The notes under the pieces were generated by a model. The model saw only the letters and a program-made list of their open reading frames with translations. It was not told the origin of the DNA and made no database searches. From Cubamyces lactineus (taxonomy: Eukaryota; Basidiomycota; Agaricomycetes; Polyporales; Polyporaceae), in the NCBI GenBank assembly GCA_022376465.1, contig JACDTU010000003.1, positions 1,426,001 through 1,490,000 on the forward strand: a DNA stretch of 64,000 nt, read 5' to 3'. A program made the translations under genes and the position numbers. Shown in pieces: positions 23,384-36,244 of the stretch (position 1 is the first letter of the stretch; every line of letters starts with the position of its first letter).

Positions 23384-24116
23384 TTTCGGCCGCTGGGGGA
23401 TCTCTCATGCAGTTCAACCAAGGGGCTTTCAAAGTCTCAACACGCAGTAAGGGCTTGCGGTGGGTCGTTCGGGAGCGGGTGGTCTGGAGGGTAATGCTGG
23501 CGAACTCTCGGTTCACCAAATTCTGCCAAGTGGTCACGGTGGACGTAGCAAAGTCGCGTAACCGTCAAGCGCCCACAGAGGCGCTTGCAACCCTAACCCC
23601 ACACCGTCTTCCTGCCATGATTCGCCATCAAAAGTAGTCTTCCTCGTCGAATCCTCGAGTCTCCAGTCGAGACCGGATCGATAGCAATGTCGAACTCCGC
23701 AAAACATGTGTTGTACACACAAGGCTCTACACTGCGCTCACCCGACGCCGGCCTGAAGCCTCTAGAGCTTCCATCAAGGTTAGACTCACCACCTCGCTCT
23801 CAGGACCACAAGCTTCGCGACCCACATACTCTCTTGCGCGGGCGTTTACACGGTATTCGCCGTCACAAATGAGCCCGGTGTTCACGATAAGGTGGTTCGG
23901 CAGAGTGCTCCGTGGACTTTGAATGCGGCAGAACGCTACAACTAAGCGCCGCAGGTATTCGTTCCACCACCACACAAGTGATGCACCAACCAAGTGGTTC
24001 CCCGAAGAACACTCCCAAGGATGCCAAAGTACAACGAGGCAAGCATCATCGCCGTTCTCACCAAAATGCTGCCAGAATGCGAAGACTGACTCGTCCATGC
24101 CCCGTCTGCGATAGGC
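23384..24116. other. Intergenic, MLH3 promoter side
   Basis: No intact gene. A short coding-like stretch begins about 24019 with an ATG (PKYNEASIIAVLTKMLPE) and ends at a TGA; it may be the upstream end of the broken gene that follows. Confidence 0.4.
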
Positions 24117-24810
24117 ATGATCAGGCGGGAACGCTGCGGCGCTCAGCGCCTCTCGGCTTCCGCCATGCAAATAGAGGGACCCACTCAAGCAAACATGCTC
24201 TGTCTTTGGTCCGACGGTGGAACTCTGACCTCCAGCTCCCATGTCTTCGCAGAACTCGTGGGCACCATGAAGAGCGTACAAATAGCTCGCAGAAAGTCGG
24301 GCACTCTATCCCCTCGTCCTCTCGTACATTTACGCCTGCTTCATGGATACAGAAAGACTCGCTGTCCTCACCGCCGGCCTGAGCCTCGGGCCTCAGGTTC
24401 CGCGCCACCATCATCAGCCAGCTCACCCCGTCGGCCGAGCTCGTCGTCCCCCGCCTCGCTACCGACATGACATGACCGCAAACGAGGTCGCCCAGTACAT
24501 CAAGGAGTACGAAGAATGGTTTGAAGACGATCGCAAGATACCTCCAGAGCCCGCGCCCATTGTCGACCGCACCCAGCTTATCTCTGACCAGAAGCAACGT
24601 CGTGCACACCTCGAACGACTTGCGGTACATGGCGCCCGTGCTGGCGGTGCGGGTATGCCTTTCTACATGACAATGGTCGGCTTTCAAAAGCATTCGAGCT
24701 CGACGTCCATACAGAATCTCCGCCGCAGTACGTCGTCTCCTATTCTGTAGGACTCCCTTGCACTCATCGCTATGAAGTCACATTCGCAGAAATGTCGGTA
24801 CGCCGAGTAC
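24117..24810 (+). pseudogene. Frame-broken coding stretch, unknown family
   Basis: Not recognised as any family. Coding-like, GC3-rich protein segments run in one direction but hop between frames without room for introns: WSDGGTLTSSSHVFAELVGT (frame of 24117), then YPLVLSYIYACFMDTERLAV (frame of 24301), then FRATIISQLTPSAELVVPRL (next frame), then VAQYIKEYEEWFEDDRKIPP (back), then FELDVHTESPPQYVVSYSVG (third frame). The hops coincide with small lesions: an extra-base candidate in GGG 24388-24390, a tandem 5-bp duplication of ATGAC at 24467-24476, and a short A run at 24686-24689 where one base seems missing. Either a decaying gene or local assembly error. An alternative is that only the 24343-24750 ORF is real. 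Confidence 0.45.
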
Positions 24811-25048
24811 ATATTGTATGTCGCCGTCTGTCCCTTTGGCGTCACGCTCCTAACCTACTTGAATTATGAAGGGACGGTACATCCTATGCCGCCTTATAGC
24901 GCCGTGTTGTGAGTCCAAATGTTCTCGTCTGCTAACAACCTGCTCATGCACCACTCCATCCACTGTCATACGTTATTCTGGCCATGCACAACCTCGCTTG
25001 TAAACAATTTCACTGGTACACCGTCCCACTCGCGCCTACCTAGCTCGC

Positions 25049-27131
25049 ATGGTCGCTGTCCAAACAGTGGTGGAAGACACCGAAGGCATAGCCAACGACC
25101 TATCCATCTACAACTTCCCATCCACCTCTAGTTGCTCGCTCGAGCACCTCGATTCCCTCTTCTCTCCTGGTACTGTCCTCGCCATCCGTGAGCCGACGCT
25201 CAAAGCCCCTACCCAAGGCAACCGCCCTCTGCTGCGGGTCGACAGCCCTACGGATATCATATTTGTACCACCCAACAGCCCTCTACTCCGGGGCATCGCA
25301 TGGCGGACGGGGCCCAAGGTGGCAAGCTACCCTTCGCCTCCTCCTACCTCTGCAGACGCATGGCGAGAGCGGGGTGATAGCTATTATAAAACCTCCCAGT
25401 GGTTCCTGGCTGCGTTCGCGTACTCGCACGCCCTCGCCCTCGACCCCAACGCAGTCTCCATACGCCTCAATCGCTCCGAGGCGTATCTTCGCCTCAAATA
25501 TTACACTGGTGCTCTCCACGACACACAAGGCATTCTGAACAAGGTGGGCTCGGCGGATCCGTCCGCATACAAAGCGCTCTTCCGTCTCGCCAAGGCGCGA
25601 TACGGCCGCCGCGAGTACAGTATGGCTCAGAACGACTTTGTACGCTGGAAGAGCCGGCATCCCGACGACAGTGCTGCAGATTCCTGGATCGACCGGTGCC
25701 GCGCCCGCCTGCGGGAGCGAACGACGGGGGTATACGACTGGTCTTCGCTCTTCCGCAATGCAAGGCGTACTATCCGCGTCGACGCAGCGGATTTCTTCGG
25801 TCCTATCGAGGTTCGACCGATGGCGCACAGGGGTGGTGGACGAGGCGTAGTTACAACTCAGGATGTCAAAACGGGTGACTTGCTGGTGCGTGTACTTCTT
25901 CGTTTGATATCGCCGGTATTGGCACTGATCCCAGCTCTAAGCTCGTCGCGAAGCCCTTTGCTTCGGTATACGCGTCAGATTTGCCCAACGACCAATTTAC
26001 GGTCACGCTCGATCTGCTCTCAAGGACCAAGCGGGAGCGGACGGACTCGCTCTTGCTCGCCCGCATCATAGAGAAGATCTACGGCAACCCCGACCGACAC
26101 GACGAAGTCTTCTACCTGTATGCAGGGCGAGGTTATCCTGCACCTCCTGACACCTACCCGCCGCCGGTCACCGCTGCCGTCCCGGTCGACCTTCTACACC
26201 CAAAAGTCGATATCGACATCGCTCAACTCGAGGCCATCTGCACGTACAACAACTTCTGTCCTTTCCGGCTGGACGGTCCTCAAATGGACAAAGAGGCTCA
26301 GCCTGCAGGTCTGTACACGTCCGCTTCGATGTTCAACCATTCGTGCCTTGCGAATGCCACTTGGTATTGCATTGGAGACGTCATGATCATTCGCGCAGCC
26401 GAGCCCATCCCCACAGGCACCGAAGTCACGATCCCCTACTGCGTAGAGGAGTCGTACATCGACCGCCAGACTGTCCTCCAGAAGCACATGCTTGACAGGT
26501 GCGATTGTCGGCTGTGCGAGGAGGACAGGCGAGACGGAGAGGCGCAGCTGCGACGTCGGCACCAGCTGAAGGCGCGCCTCGACGCTCCGACGATCATGTC
26601 CGCCTCCTTGGCAGATGTGCGTGCCCTGGAAAAGGACATCGCCGCGACCTATGGTCGGACGCGAGGCGCGATCCGCCCCCTCAGCGCACTCGCCCTGCAC
26701 ATCGTTGCAGAAAAGCTGCGCATGTCGGGCAACGCACGCCACATGAGAGAGTCTCTGCAATACGATATGCAGGCCCTCGAATGTTATGGCTTCGTGCTTG
26801 CGCATGACAGCGGCCGTTCCTCGTCCGGGCCCAAGCTGCCCATCGCCTCAGAGCGCCTGCCGACGGCGACGTCCATTATGGAGCCGGCCGACATCATGCT
26901 GCGCATTGCATGCACGTACTACATGCTTCGGGAGGAGGAGAACGCCGCGCGTTGGTTGAGAGCTGCCCTCTGGCGTGAGTACTCGCTCTACTTCATTACC
27001 GCGCTGTCTCATGATCTACTGTGGCAGTGACCGAGGTCTCCGTGGGGAGTGGGAAAGAGCTCTTCATGTTGATTCATGAAGAGACGCTTCAGCGCATGGA
27101 CATGCAGTCCTTCGCTGCCCGGGTCTTGTGA
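25049..27131 (+). CDS. TPR and SET domain protein
   Basis: Putative lysine methyltransferase of the fungal TPR-SET (SMYD-related) group; the target is unknown. ATG 25049 gives MVAVQTVVEDTEGIAND. TPR-like helices lie at about residues 110-225 (AWRERGDSYYKTSQWFLAAF, SIRLNRSEAYLRLKYYTGAL). The SET domain begins near RPMAHRGGGRGVVTTQDVK, is split by an intron after DLL (acceptor near 25939) and continues LVAKPFASVYASD. The SET core has YTSASMFNHSCLANATW (the NHS motif) and GTEVTIPY. The post-SET cysteines are CDCRLCEED. No MYND finger is visible between the SET halves. A final intron joins AALW to LTEVSVGSGKELFMLIHEET; stop TGA 27129-27131. About 665 residues. The family is clear; histone or other substrate specificity is not. 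Confidence 0.9.
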
Positions 27132-28025
27132 TGGTGATGAGACGTCGACGGAACCCAATCTCAACGTTCGCACTCAGCGGCATGTTTTCAAGTAATGTAA
27201 TCTTCGTATGATATCTCATGCCGGTTCTTTGGGCACCGAACATGAAGTGCGTGTCTACCAGAACGCCGCACTGGGATTAGCGCGACACGAGGCTGCGACT
27301 ACTTCTGCGGGACTACAAAGTCCGCGGGGAGAGCTTTGTGATGGCGGGGCAACACTGCTGAACGTGTGCATCTGAGCTCATGCTACTATTGACGCATATG
27401 ATACGCTCGACGCTGTGAACATACGACTTTAGTCCTCCTACACTCCGGCTGCAAAGGAGTTTGCCTTGGATTCGCCGAGAGTGATGGACGTGGCAGCACT
27501 GTAGAACGACAGACATACGCGCCGTTCCGCCACCAATTACGAGTAGAGCGGAGTGCAATACAGTCCGCGAGCACTAATCGGATGCACTTGACATGTCTCT
27601 ACCGCATCTTCTCTCGACAGATCTCGCGAGATCGTACTTGCTGCATGTCGCTTCCCCGCCAGATAGAGTTACTCGGGATGTTCGGTCGGCATATTACCAG
27701 TCACACAGCCGTCCACCACTTCATACGGCGAGCAGATTTCCCAACGTATTTGTACCAAAGACTGAATTGGCAGACAGTGGATAGCATGACAAGGGTTGCG
27801 GTATACGAAGTGCGAACGGTATGAGTGCTGATCGTAGACGCACGAAAGCAGAGAGACTGTTGTTTGACAACGAGATCGCGATCCGGCACCGCCGGTGTTC
27901 CATTGATACATCTAGCCCGATGGGTAGCTGAAGTGCCCCTACCACCCGGGGAGGGGCGATAACTTATGGCGAGGGGTACCTGACCCCGGGGTGATGCAGA
28001 AAAGAGGCCTTCCGCGGACAAGTGC
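27132..28025. other. Intergenic, convergent 3' ends
   Basis: Between the convergent TPR-SET and CAP genes. No gene or repeat seen on either strand. Confidence 0.5.
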
Positions 28026-29179
28026 TCAGAGAGGAAGGTTCTCCCTTGACCGGAGCAGCAATTAGAAATGATCAGCGCGGCGGGTCGGTGGACTCACTTC
28101 TCTTGCCCGACGACATTCCCTACGGGATCGTACAGGCAGACGTGGTAGGTAGCCTTGCCGTCCTGATCCGGGAAGATGTTGTCGCAGAGCGCGGAACCAC
28201 AGCCCAACTGAGTGGTGGACTTCCAAATGACCTGAGTGAAGTGACTGAACGTAAACGGAACAGTGTGGAATTGCCCTATGTCAAACGAGTGTGTAAGTTA
28301 CATTCGTGTCTTACATACTACTACACCCATCATTGAGACTCACTGGCATCCTGCACGAACAGTTTCACTGCGGAGTTCACGTCGAAAGTACCGGTGGCGG
28401 CGGCGAGGTTTTCACCAACGGGACCGTTAGCTCCACCAGAGTGTTTCAACTCACAGCGCGCCGCATAGCTTCGCGCTTTGCTTGCTAAGTCGTCAGACCA
28501 AGTGAGCGGCGGGGCGTTGACCAGGTTCCGCACGATGTTGTGGAGATCCAGATACGCTTGATCATCTGTGATGGGGGGACTAGGAGACGGGGAAGGGGTG
28601 TCACTGGACGAAGACGCTCGAGTGACTATCGAACTAGTGCCAGTCGCAGATGACGGGACGCCAGAATCTGTCGAAGGGTTGGATGTGCCGGCTGGTGTGG
28701 TGGAAGCGTGATCTGATGTCGGGATCACCGGCGAAACGCTGCCAGTGTTGGTAGGGGTAGTGTCAGACGGAGAATTCTGGACACTAGATACGACACTTGA
28801 CGCTGCGGTTGGCGCGTCTGAGATACTCGTGGTTGATGTCGACTGGGAGTTCACACTCGCGGAGGACGCGGGATCCGAGGAACTTGTCTTTGAAGAGTCA
28901 GATGAAACTGGAAGGTTACTTGGCACTGTGGTAAGACTAGAAGGAGTCCCGATGGGAGGCGTCGAAGGAGTGGGCGATGCGGAGTCTTGCGTAGCGGAAG
29001 GCGAAGATGCGGGCGCTGGATCGGTAGGCGAAGGTGATGATACAGGCTCTGAACAGGGTTAAGTAATAACCACATCGATCTTCGGCACATAACCACTAAC
29101 CATGAAACACGGCAGGGAGAGCCGCGGCGAGCGAGACGAATGCAAGGACTACAGCAACACGGCCAAGAGACAGCTTCAT
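28026..29179 (-). CDS. Secreted CAP/PR-1 (SCP) domain protein
   Basis: Extracellular cysteine-rich secretory protein of the CAP/PR-1 type; fungal members (yeast Pry) bind sterols and lipids. ATG 29179 gives a signal peptide MKLSLGRVAVVLAFVSLAAA. After an intron comes a long Ser/Thr/Pro-rich linker of about 130 residues, probably heavily O-glycosylated. The CAP domain then has DDQAYLDLHNIVRNLVNAPP, LTWSDDLASKARSYAARCEL and GPVGENLAAATG, and after the next intron FTFSHFTQVIWKSTTQLGCG and YHVCLYDPVGNVVGQE, which are CAP motifs 1-4 with the active-pocket histidines. A last intron with donor GTGAGT joins GQE to KENLPL, stop TGA 28026-28028. Without that intron translation would end at 28094. Complete and typical. 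Confidence 0.92.
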
Positions 29180-29888
29180 GTTGAATGTTTAGAAGGAAAC
29201 GAACGAAAGTGCCGCGAAGGGCTGGAGGGTTGTACACAGGGCAGAGGACGAAGGAGTGACAGTCCACAGCCGAGGCCAGGTGAGAGGAGAAAGAGACAAA
29301 GGTGGTTTGGCGCTTGTTGCCAGGGAGAGCTCGAATTTGAGTTCATCACGGCATGTGTGTTCCTGGCCGTTCGAATCTGATGTCGGTCAACTATTCAAAG
29401 CAGCATCACCGATGTTGGCTGGAGAACGCTGAAGAACATGGTTGGACTGTGGACACATATGTGCACATAGAAGCCCGGGATATGCACCATCGCGTAGTAG
29501 CCGGTCGCGTAAGTACTTACTGAGCCGCTGCAGATTTGAAGCTAACGTCAGGTCGATGTCCAGTCCTTGCATAGCGCCTCTATATGTCGGCTGCGCAAGG
29601 GCCGGAACACCAGATTGCGTGTTGCCGTCCTCTCCAAGGAGGAGTGGCAGATCCTGGTGGATCTAGTGACATACGGGCAAGGACGCCTGGTGTACACGCA
29701 ATCGACGCACGTTTCGTCGAACGCTGATAGCTTAAAATGAACCCGGTAAGTACACGAGCGCATGTTATTACAGTGCAATCCAGGCAATGTTGTACAACGA
29801 TCCTGACAAGATGAGCAGCGTCAGTGCACAAAGGCCTGAAGCATTGCAAATCCAATACGTACTTTGGGTGCTCGAGCGTAGAATGTAT
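29180..29888. other. Intergenic, CAP gene promoter
   Basis: Upstream of the CAP gene and downstream of prefoldin 2. Nothing definite seen. Confidence 0.5.
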
Positions 29889-30436
29889 TTAGCTAGCAGG
29901 TTGAGGTCGAATGTTGTACTCCCGCTTGAAGTTCTCAAACTCCTCGTCTTTGCTTTTGTACTGTTCCACCAGATTGGAAATCACTTTTTGGATCTAAATT
30001 GCTGTCATTAGCACAGATCGGGGCGCATAACAGATGGGTCGTGACATACCCCATCTCTGTTGGTCTTCAACGCAGGGACAACATCCTTTACGGTGCGTTC
30101 TACTAATACGCCGCCTACGAGCCGGAAGCACTTGCGATCAGGCTCCTCGGCCAGAGCTTCGTCAAGCGTCGAGAGTACCAAGCTAGCTCGGATAAGCCAA
30201 GTGGAACCAAAGAGGCCATCGATAGGCTTACTTGTGCTCTTCCGCTTCCTGCTCGAGTTCTCCGATCTTGCTTGCTAGGGTCTGCAACTCACTCTGGTAG
30301 CGATTATACTGCTGTTGTAGCTCTGGCTAGCGCCCCGGCAAGGTCAGACGGTCGTTGGAGCGTATCTGAAGAGAGACAGACCCTGCGGAGATGGTCTTGG
30401 CTGCGAGGCCTTGGACTTTGATTTCGTGCTCGACAT
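29889..30436 (-). CDS. GIM4: Prefoldin subunit 2
   Basis: Beta-type prefoldin subunit (PFD2/Gim4) of the hexameric chaperone that hands actin and tubulin to CCT in the cytosol. ATG 30436: MSSTKSKSKASQPRPSPQ, intron, then ELQQQYNRYQSELQTLASKI with GELEQEAEEH (N-terminal coiled-coil helix). Next exon: LVLSTLDEALAEEPDRKCFR, LVGGVLVERTVKDVVPAL (beta hairpin region). Last exon: IQKVISNLVEQYKSKDEEFE (C-terminal helix), ending IRPQPAS at TAA 29889-29891. About 115-120 residues, standard length. Head-to-head with the complex I gene, 241 nt between the two ATGs, so a shared promoter is likely. Confidence 0.93.
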
Positions 30437-30677
30437 GGTGGGCGAGAGCAGTGAGAGCAGTCACGACGCGTCACAGCACGGTCACCGCGTCCACCTCCAG
30501 AAAAGGCGAAAGACGACATAGCAGATGCTCGCCCTCTGATTGGTCGGTTTGACTGCCGGCAACGCCCGGCAGCGCTCGATGGCGTTGAGGTGTCCCGGGA
30601 GTCGCTCGCTATCCTCCACAACGTCGACAAGCGGTCTTTTGTCAGCGAGCACGCCTCTCTTGGCAACCACCACCACC

Positions 30678-31720
<1,043 letters not shown>

Positions 31721-33321
31721 CGAACCTTGTAGTAGAGCCAGCCGTGGGAGGCTTCGAGCCGCCACAAAGCTGATGTGTTGCGTCTCGTCCACGTAATTTG
31801 AACTCCATTTTCGCAGGTTCATCCGCTAAGCGTACGCTGGAGTGCCTTGCTTTGCAATTCTCGCGGTATAAGCCGAGAGCTTCTCTGCGCAGCGTGCCGG
31901 GAAAGGTCGTCACTGGTCAGGGTACAGGGCCGTAGCGGCATGTCGGCCAGGGAGGGCCTTTGAACTGCAGACGCTCATAAAGTTTGTAGGCGGGCGGAGA
32001 ATAGCAACGTGGGTCCGACGTACGAGGCGGGCGTGCGCAAATCTCCTAGGTTGGATTGACCCCGAGGGTGCTCGATGACCATACTGGGGTTGCTCTGCCC
32101 ATGTCCTTATGCTTCGTTCTCGGCAGACAGAATACGCGCAGCCCGAGAGTTCGATGGCGGCGATTCTAGTTAGATTGATGACCGAAGAGGGGGCGCATGA
32201 TTAGATATGACGCAACAGAGTTTATGGACAATGAGGCGGCCATGGAACGTGCTACCAAACGAGCCCGGCGCGTCAGGCGGGAGTAGTTTGGCGGAGCGCG
32301 CGTTCCTGTGATCCGTGGGCGCGTAGGCTGAGTAGGTACGTCCCGTTCCAGATCCCTCACAAACGCACAGCTGATTCGGGATTTCGTTGGGCGCAAAGAG
32401 GGCGAATCGCCCGTGCAAGCCGCATTCCGAGTATACGCTCCTCCGGGGAAGACGACTTGTCCTGGTCTGCCCTTGAAGGTACCGCAAGCGACGTCCCGCG
32501 CTTACCCCATCCGGGCCCTTATCTGTGCTATGAACAGCTCTCGGCAGAGAGGTAGGCCGGACCGCGGCGAGATTCCAGGCGAGTGACAGTTTCCTTCAAC
32601 CCCTATCCGCCTCGGACCCAAAACCGTGACCGATCTGGCCACATGTGCGAATCCTGAGAAGGATGCTTGGCTCGATGTCCGCCTATTGAGTTCGGCAGCT
32701 CCGCCTGCTCGTGTCATTCCCTCCTCCCCCGCACGATCTCCAGTGCGGTGCGGATGCGAATCGGCGGGCTCGGATACATGCCTCACCTGCGGCTGTTCGC
32801 GGTCTGAACCGCAAGTCAGCCACGTCGTGCATATGGCTTTCGGATCCCCGCTGCGGCTTGCCACACAGCTATCAGCATGGATCTTGACCTCATCATGAAC
32901 TCGGGCGATATTGGCGGAATACGCACCGCTACGCCAGCGAATACGTGAGTCAGGCTGGCCCGAGTCGCCCAGCTTGCTGATAGCAAAGGATGGTCGTGGT
33001 TTCAGGCGCGTCAAGGATGCACCGCTTGCGGCCCACAATCGACGCAGTACCAGTCAACGCTCCGAGAAGCCCTCCGGCGCAGGACGTCATCAGCTGCAGC
33101 ACGCCCCTCCCACAAAGCGTGCACAACGGAAGCGAGTGCCCGACCAGCATCGATACCGTCCTCGTGGCGGTGCTAAACCCAGTACGCTACCCACCGTTTC
33201 GCCCGCTCGCATGGACGCGACTAGCTCCCGCCACCGACGCCATCGACAGCCACTCTCCCCGCCAGCTGACCGCCCGCTCGGTTCACGACGGTCTCCGCAC
33301 CACCATTCCAGGTCCAAGACC
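31721..33321. other. Intergenic, 1.6 kb
   Basis: No recognised gene. Open frames on both strands (for example 32502-33038 minus) have no motif. The right part may be 5'UTR or promoter of the hypothetical gene at 33322. Confidence 0.4.
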
Positions 33322-33762
33322 ATGCCGCCTTCGTCCCCGGCCAAGGACCTACTGCGGCGCGCCCAGCAGTCCGCCGCCAAGGGCGCGGACGCGCTCGGCC
33401 GGAGACCGTTCGTCATGGACCTCATTCTGGGCAGTCGCCCGGCCGTGAAGCAGTACAGCGAAGACGTGATCATGGAGGCCATCGAACTCAGCAGGGATGC
33501 CCTCAGACCTGCCGCAGACCGCCACGCGCCCGAGGACGGGCGCAGGGCAGAGCTGCGAGGCGACTGGCGGTCCGCAGGGTCCTGCACAGCAGCTGTGGGT
33601 GGTTCGCCGCAGTCAGCGACATGCATGATGAATCCGGGGTACCAAGTATCTGCGGAGAGGTCGACGGCTGTCTGGTCCCGGGACGAGCTGTCTCCCTCAG
33701 AACTGTCGCTATCGAACTGTATTTCATCTCCGTCGCAGCGTCGTACGCCGCAGCACATGTAA
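33322..33762 (+). CDS. Hypothetical protein
   Basis: Not recognised. ATG 33322 starts MPPSSPAKDLLRRAQQSAAK, then RRPFVMDLILGSRPAVKQYS and EDVIMEAIELSRDALRP. These 65 or so residues have strongly GC-rich third positions like neighbouring real exons and look helical. The second half is Ser/Arg-rich and less convincing, and the true 3' end may be reached by splicing. The frame stays open upstream to 32911, but that part looks non-coding. The minus strand is also open (33090-33842); I take it as a shadow. Confidence 0.35.
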   Translation: MPPSSPAKDLLRRAQQSAAKGADALGRRPFVMDLILGSRPAVKQYSEDVIMEAIELSRDALRPAADRHAPEDGRRAELRGDWRSAGSCTAAVGGSPQSATCMMNPGYQVSAERSTAVWSRDELSPSELSLSNCISSPSQRRTPQHM

Positions 33763-34393
33763 AGCAACATGATAGAACTCATGCCGCGGCCGGGGGCTGT
33801 ATTGTCACACTTGGGATGGCTATTGCTCACTCGAAATGGCAATTTCGTTCTACATATCTAGTACTGCTTCCATCGGCTGTACAGAGTTCTGCAGTGGTTT
33901 GTCATATGTCGGCCGCGTAAACTTTGCGCTGTACTTGTGATATTGCAGAGTGACTCATGTCCTCCACATCCGTCCGACCCTGCCACCCGATCCGTGTGGT
34001 CGTGGCAACTACCGCGCCGACTTACTTCCCAGATTGGGAACGTCTACTCGGGCTTCCCGTGTATTCTGGCCCTGCCCTTGATGAGACGTGGGATTATCAG
34101 AAATGCAGACGAGGTGAAGACCGCTGCGCGTGGCACATAGGGTATAATAGATATGTAAGAAACCACATACAGCCAGAAGCGCCGCGGCGCACACGAAGAC
34201 AGTTCATCTGCAGCGTGGGTGACTAACAAGCAGCGATCCAAGATATTTAGACATGGTACACATCGCGTGGTCTGGAGCATGAGACACCTATGAGCTCATA
34301 ACAGGTAAAATGACGGTAACAATCTGTCAACGAGACGACCGTACCACACAAGCCAATACGCAGAGAAGCACACTGGACACCCCCCTAGGCGCG
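33763..34393. other. Intergenic
   Basis: No gene seen between the hypothetical gene and the 3' end of the INO80-F-domain gene. Confidence 0.5.
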
Positions 34394-36244
34394 CTACACG
34401 TCTTCCTCCATCATCTCATCCGGCAATCCCTCGCCCGTTCCAGTCGCGGGGTGCCCGGCATCGGCGTCCTCTGCAGAGTGTGAGCGTTTCGAGGTCCTGC
34501 TGCCGCTAGAGTTCGCAGTGCCGCGGGAAGCCGCACCACTTTCGTTGACAGCGCGGGGTTCGCCCTCGTAGCGGTCATCGATCTCCATCTCGTCGCGAGA
34601 ACGCTTACGCGACTCCGTCCCAGAAGAATGCGAGGCTTCCCCGGCGGTGGTCCTGTCGCGGGAAGAGGGGCCCAAACTACGCTCGTCGTCATTGTAGCTA
34701 GGGTCACGCTCGATACCGAGGAGATTTGACGCGTGCGGAGGATAGGCGCGAGGCGCACGATCATGGTCGAGGGCTTGCCCAGAAGTTGGACGTGAGACGT
34801 CCCTGCTTCCACCCGTACGGGGTACAGAGCCCGGAGAGCCAGAGCGGGACAGGGCGCGGGCGCGAGCACGCGCTTCTTCTTGAGCCCAGAGCGCTTCGTC
34901 CTCTTGTTCTTCCATTGCGAGCCGGTGGCGCAACTCGATCGCGCGCTGCTCCTCGCGCTCACGTTCGAGTTCACGTTCGTATTGCAACTTCATCTGCAGC
35001 TCACGATCTCGCTCAGTGTCTCGTTCCCGGTGGATATGAGCACCCGGTCCGATACGTTGGTGATTGTGGATCCGCGTGGAGCTCCGGTCACTGGTGGGCG
35101 ATAGCATGGGCGGCGAAGCGGGACGCGCCTGGGAAGGAACTTGGATATGCGGGAGTTGGTGTCCATGCGAGTGCTCCTGTACATCGTGCCGCCGGCTTCT
35201 GTGTTCCACTACAGGTTCTCCCGGGATATTGGGACTGCGGCTGTGAACAGGATACGAACCACCCGGTGCATCAATACGCGAGTTGCCACTAGGAGCGGGG
35301 TCAAGATCAGGGCGAGCCGAAGACGAGCGCGACTGATGGGAAGAGCTGCTGTGCGAATGGGACTTGAGTGACGGCGGCGGACGAGCTTGCGTGTACGAAT
35401 ATCCATGCGCCTGGTGGTCGCTGGGCGCAGCCGAATCCAACGGTGCTTCGGAAGCATGCTGCATTAGCGGAATCATGGGTGGCGGTGGTGGTAGCTGACG
35501 CGTTGGATCATAGCCAGGACCCGAGTCATGGCGGAAGCCGTGCACGAGTGGTATGCCGTGTGGCGGAGGTGGTCCAGACAGAACCGCAACACCGCGAGAA
35601 TCCACTGTTGGCGTATCTTCGATCGCAACCACCCTTCCATCCGGTCCAGTGATGAGTCGAGCTGTCGGGTGCGAGCGCAGGTACTCGGCAACCTCGCGGT
35701 CATTGGGATCTATCACACGAGCATTCTCTGGAGGTGCCGGAGGCTGTGGGTGGAAGATGGGATCCTGCTCCGCCGGCAGTTCTTGGATATGTCTACCAGG
35801 GGTGGGAGGTACTGCGGCAAGCCGTTCATACAGAATGCTGAGATGTATGGAAGACGCGTTAAGATATACTACTTTGAGACTAGTTATTGTGACACGTACG
35901 CGCGTTCCAGGTTCATGCGACGTATGTTTTTCTTGGCCAATAGCAGTTTGAAGTACAGCCTGTCATTGTCCTGCAAGAACAGATAGGAGGAACCAACCAC
36001 ATGGTGAGGGTTGTATACGAGGAGTCACTACTGCGTGTTGACTCACCGATTCTATCTCCTTAACCTTCTTTTTCAACTCCTTGTACTTCGCCTGATACTT
36101 GACATCCTCGGCGCCAGCGGTTATTCCCATAATGCTACGCTGTTTCTGCTTGCGATCATAGTTGGCGGATATGCCCGGGTTGTGCGCCACGGCGGCATAG
36201 GGGGCGACATAAGGAGGATTGGGCGACGGCGGGCGGGGCAGCAT
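34394..36244 (-). CDS. INO80 complex subunit F domain protein
   Basis: Putative subunit of the INO80 chromatin remodeller. ATG 36244: MLPRPPSPNPPYVAPYAAVA. The INO80F domain starts with KYQAKYKELKKKVKEIES and continues after an intron with DNDRLYFKLLLAKKNIRRMN, then, across a further intron, LERAILYERLAAVP. The rest (about 450 residues, mostly exon 34394-35716) is low complexity: proline and His/Ser-rich, then a charged coiled-coil segment (LQMKLQYERELEREREEQRA) and a Ser/Glu/Arg tail ending MMEEDV. The frame is open further upstream but only from non-ATG codons, so 36244 is the best start. The domain is clear; complex membership is inferred from the family. Confidence 0.85.

Noticed and set aside
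23727..24693. Two overlapping minus-strand open frames
   Set aside because: They change frame relative to each other, show no motif, and the plus strand has better coding signal.
33090..33842. 250-codon minus-strand open frame
   Set aside because: Antisense to the better coding signal on the plus strand; composition typical of a shadow.
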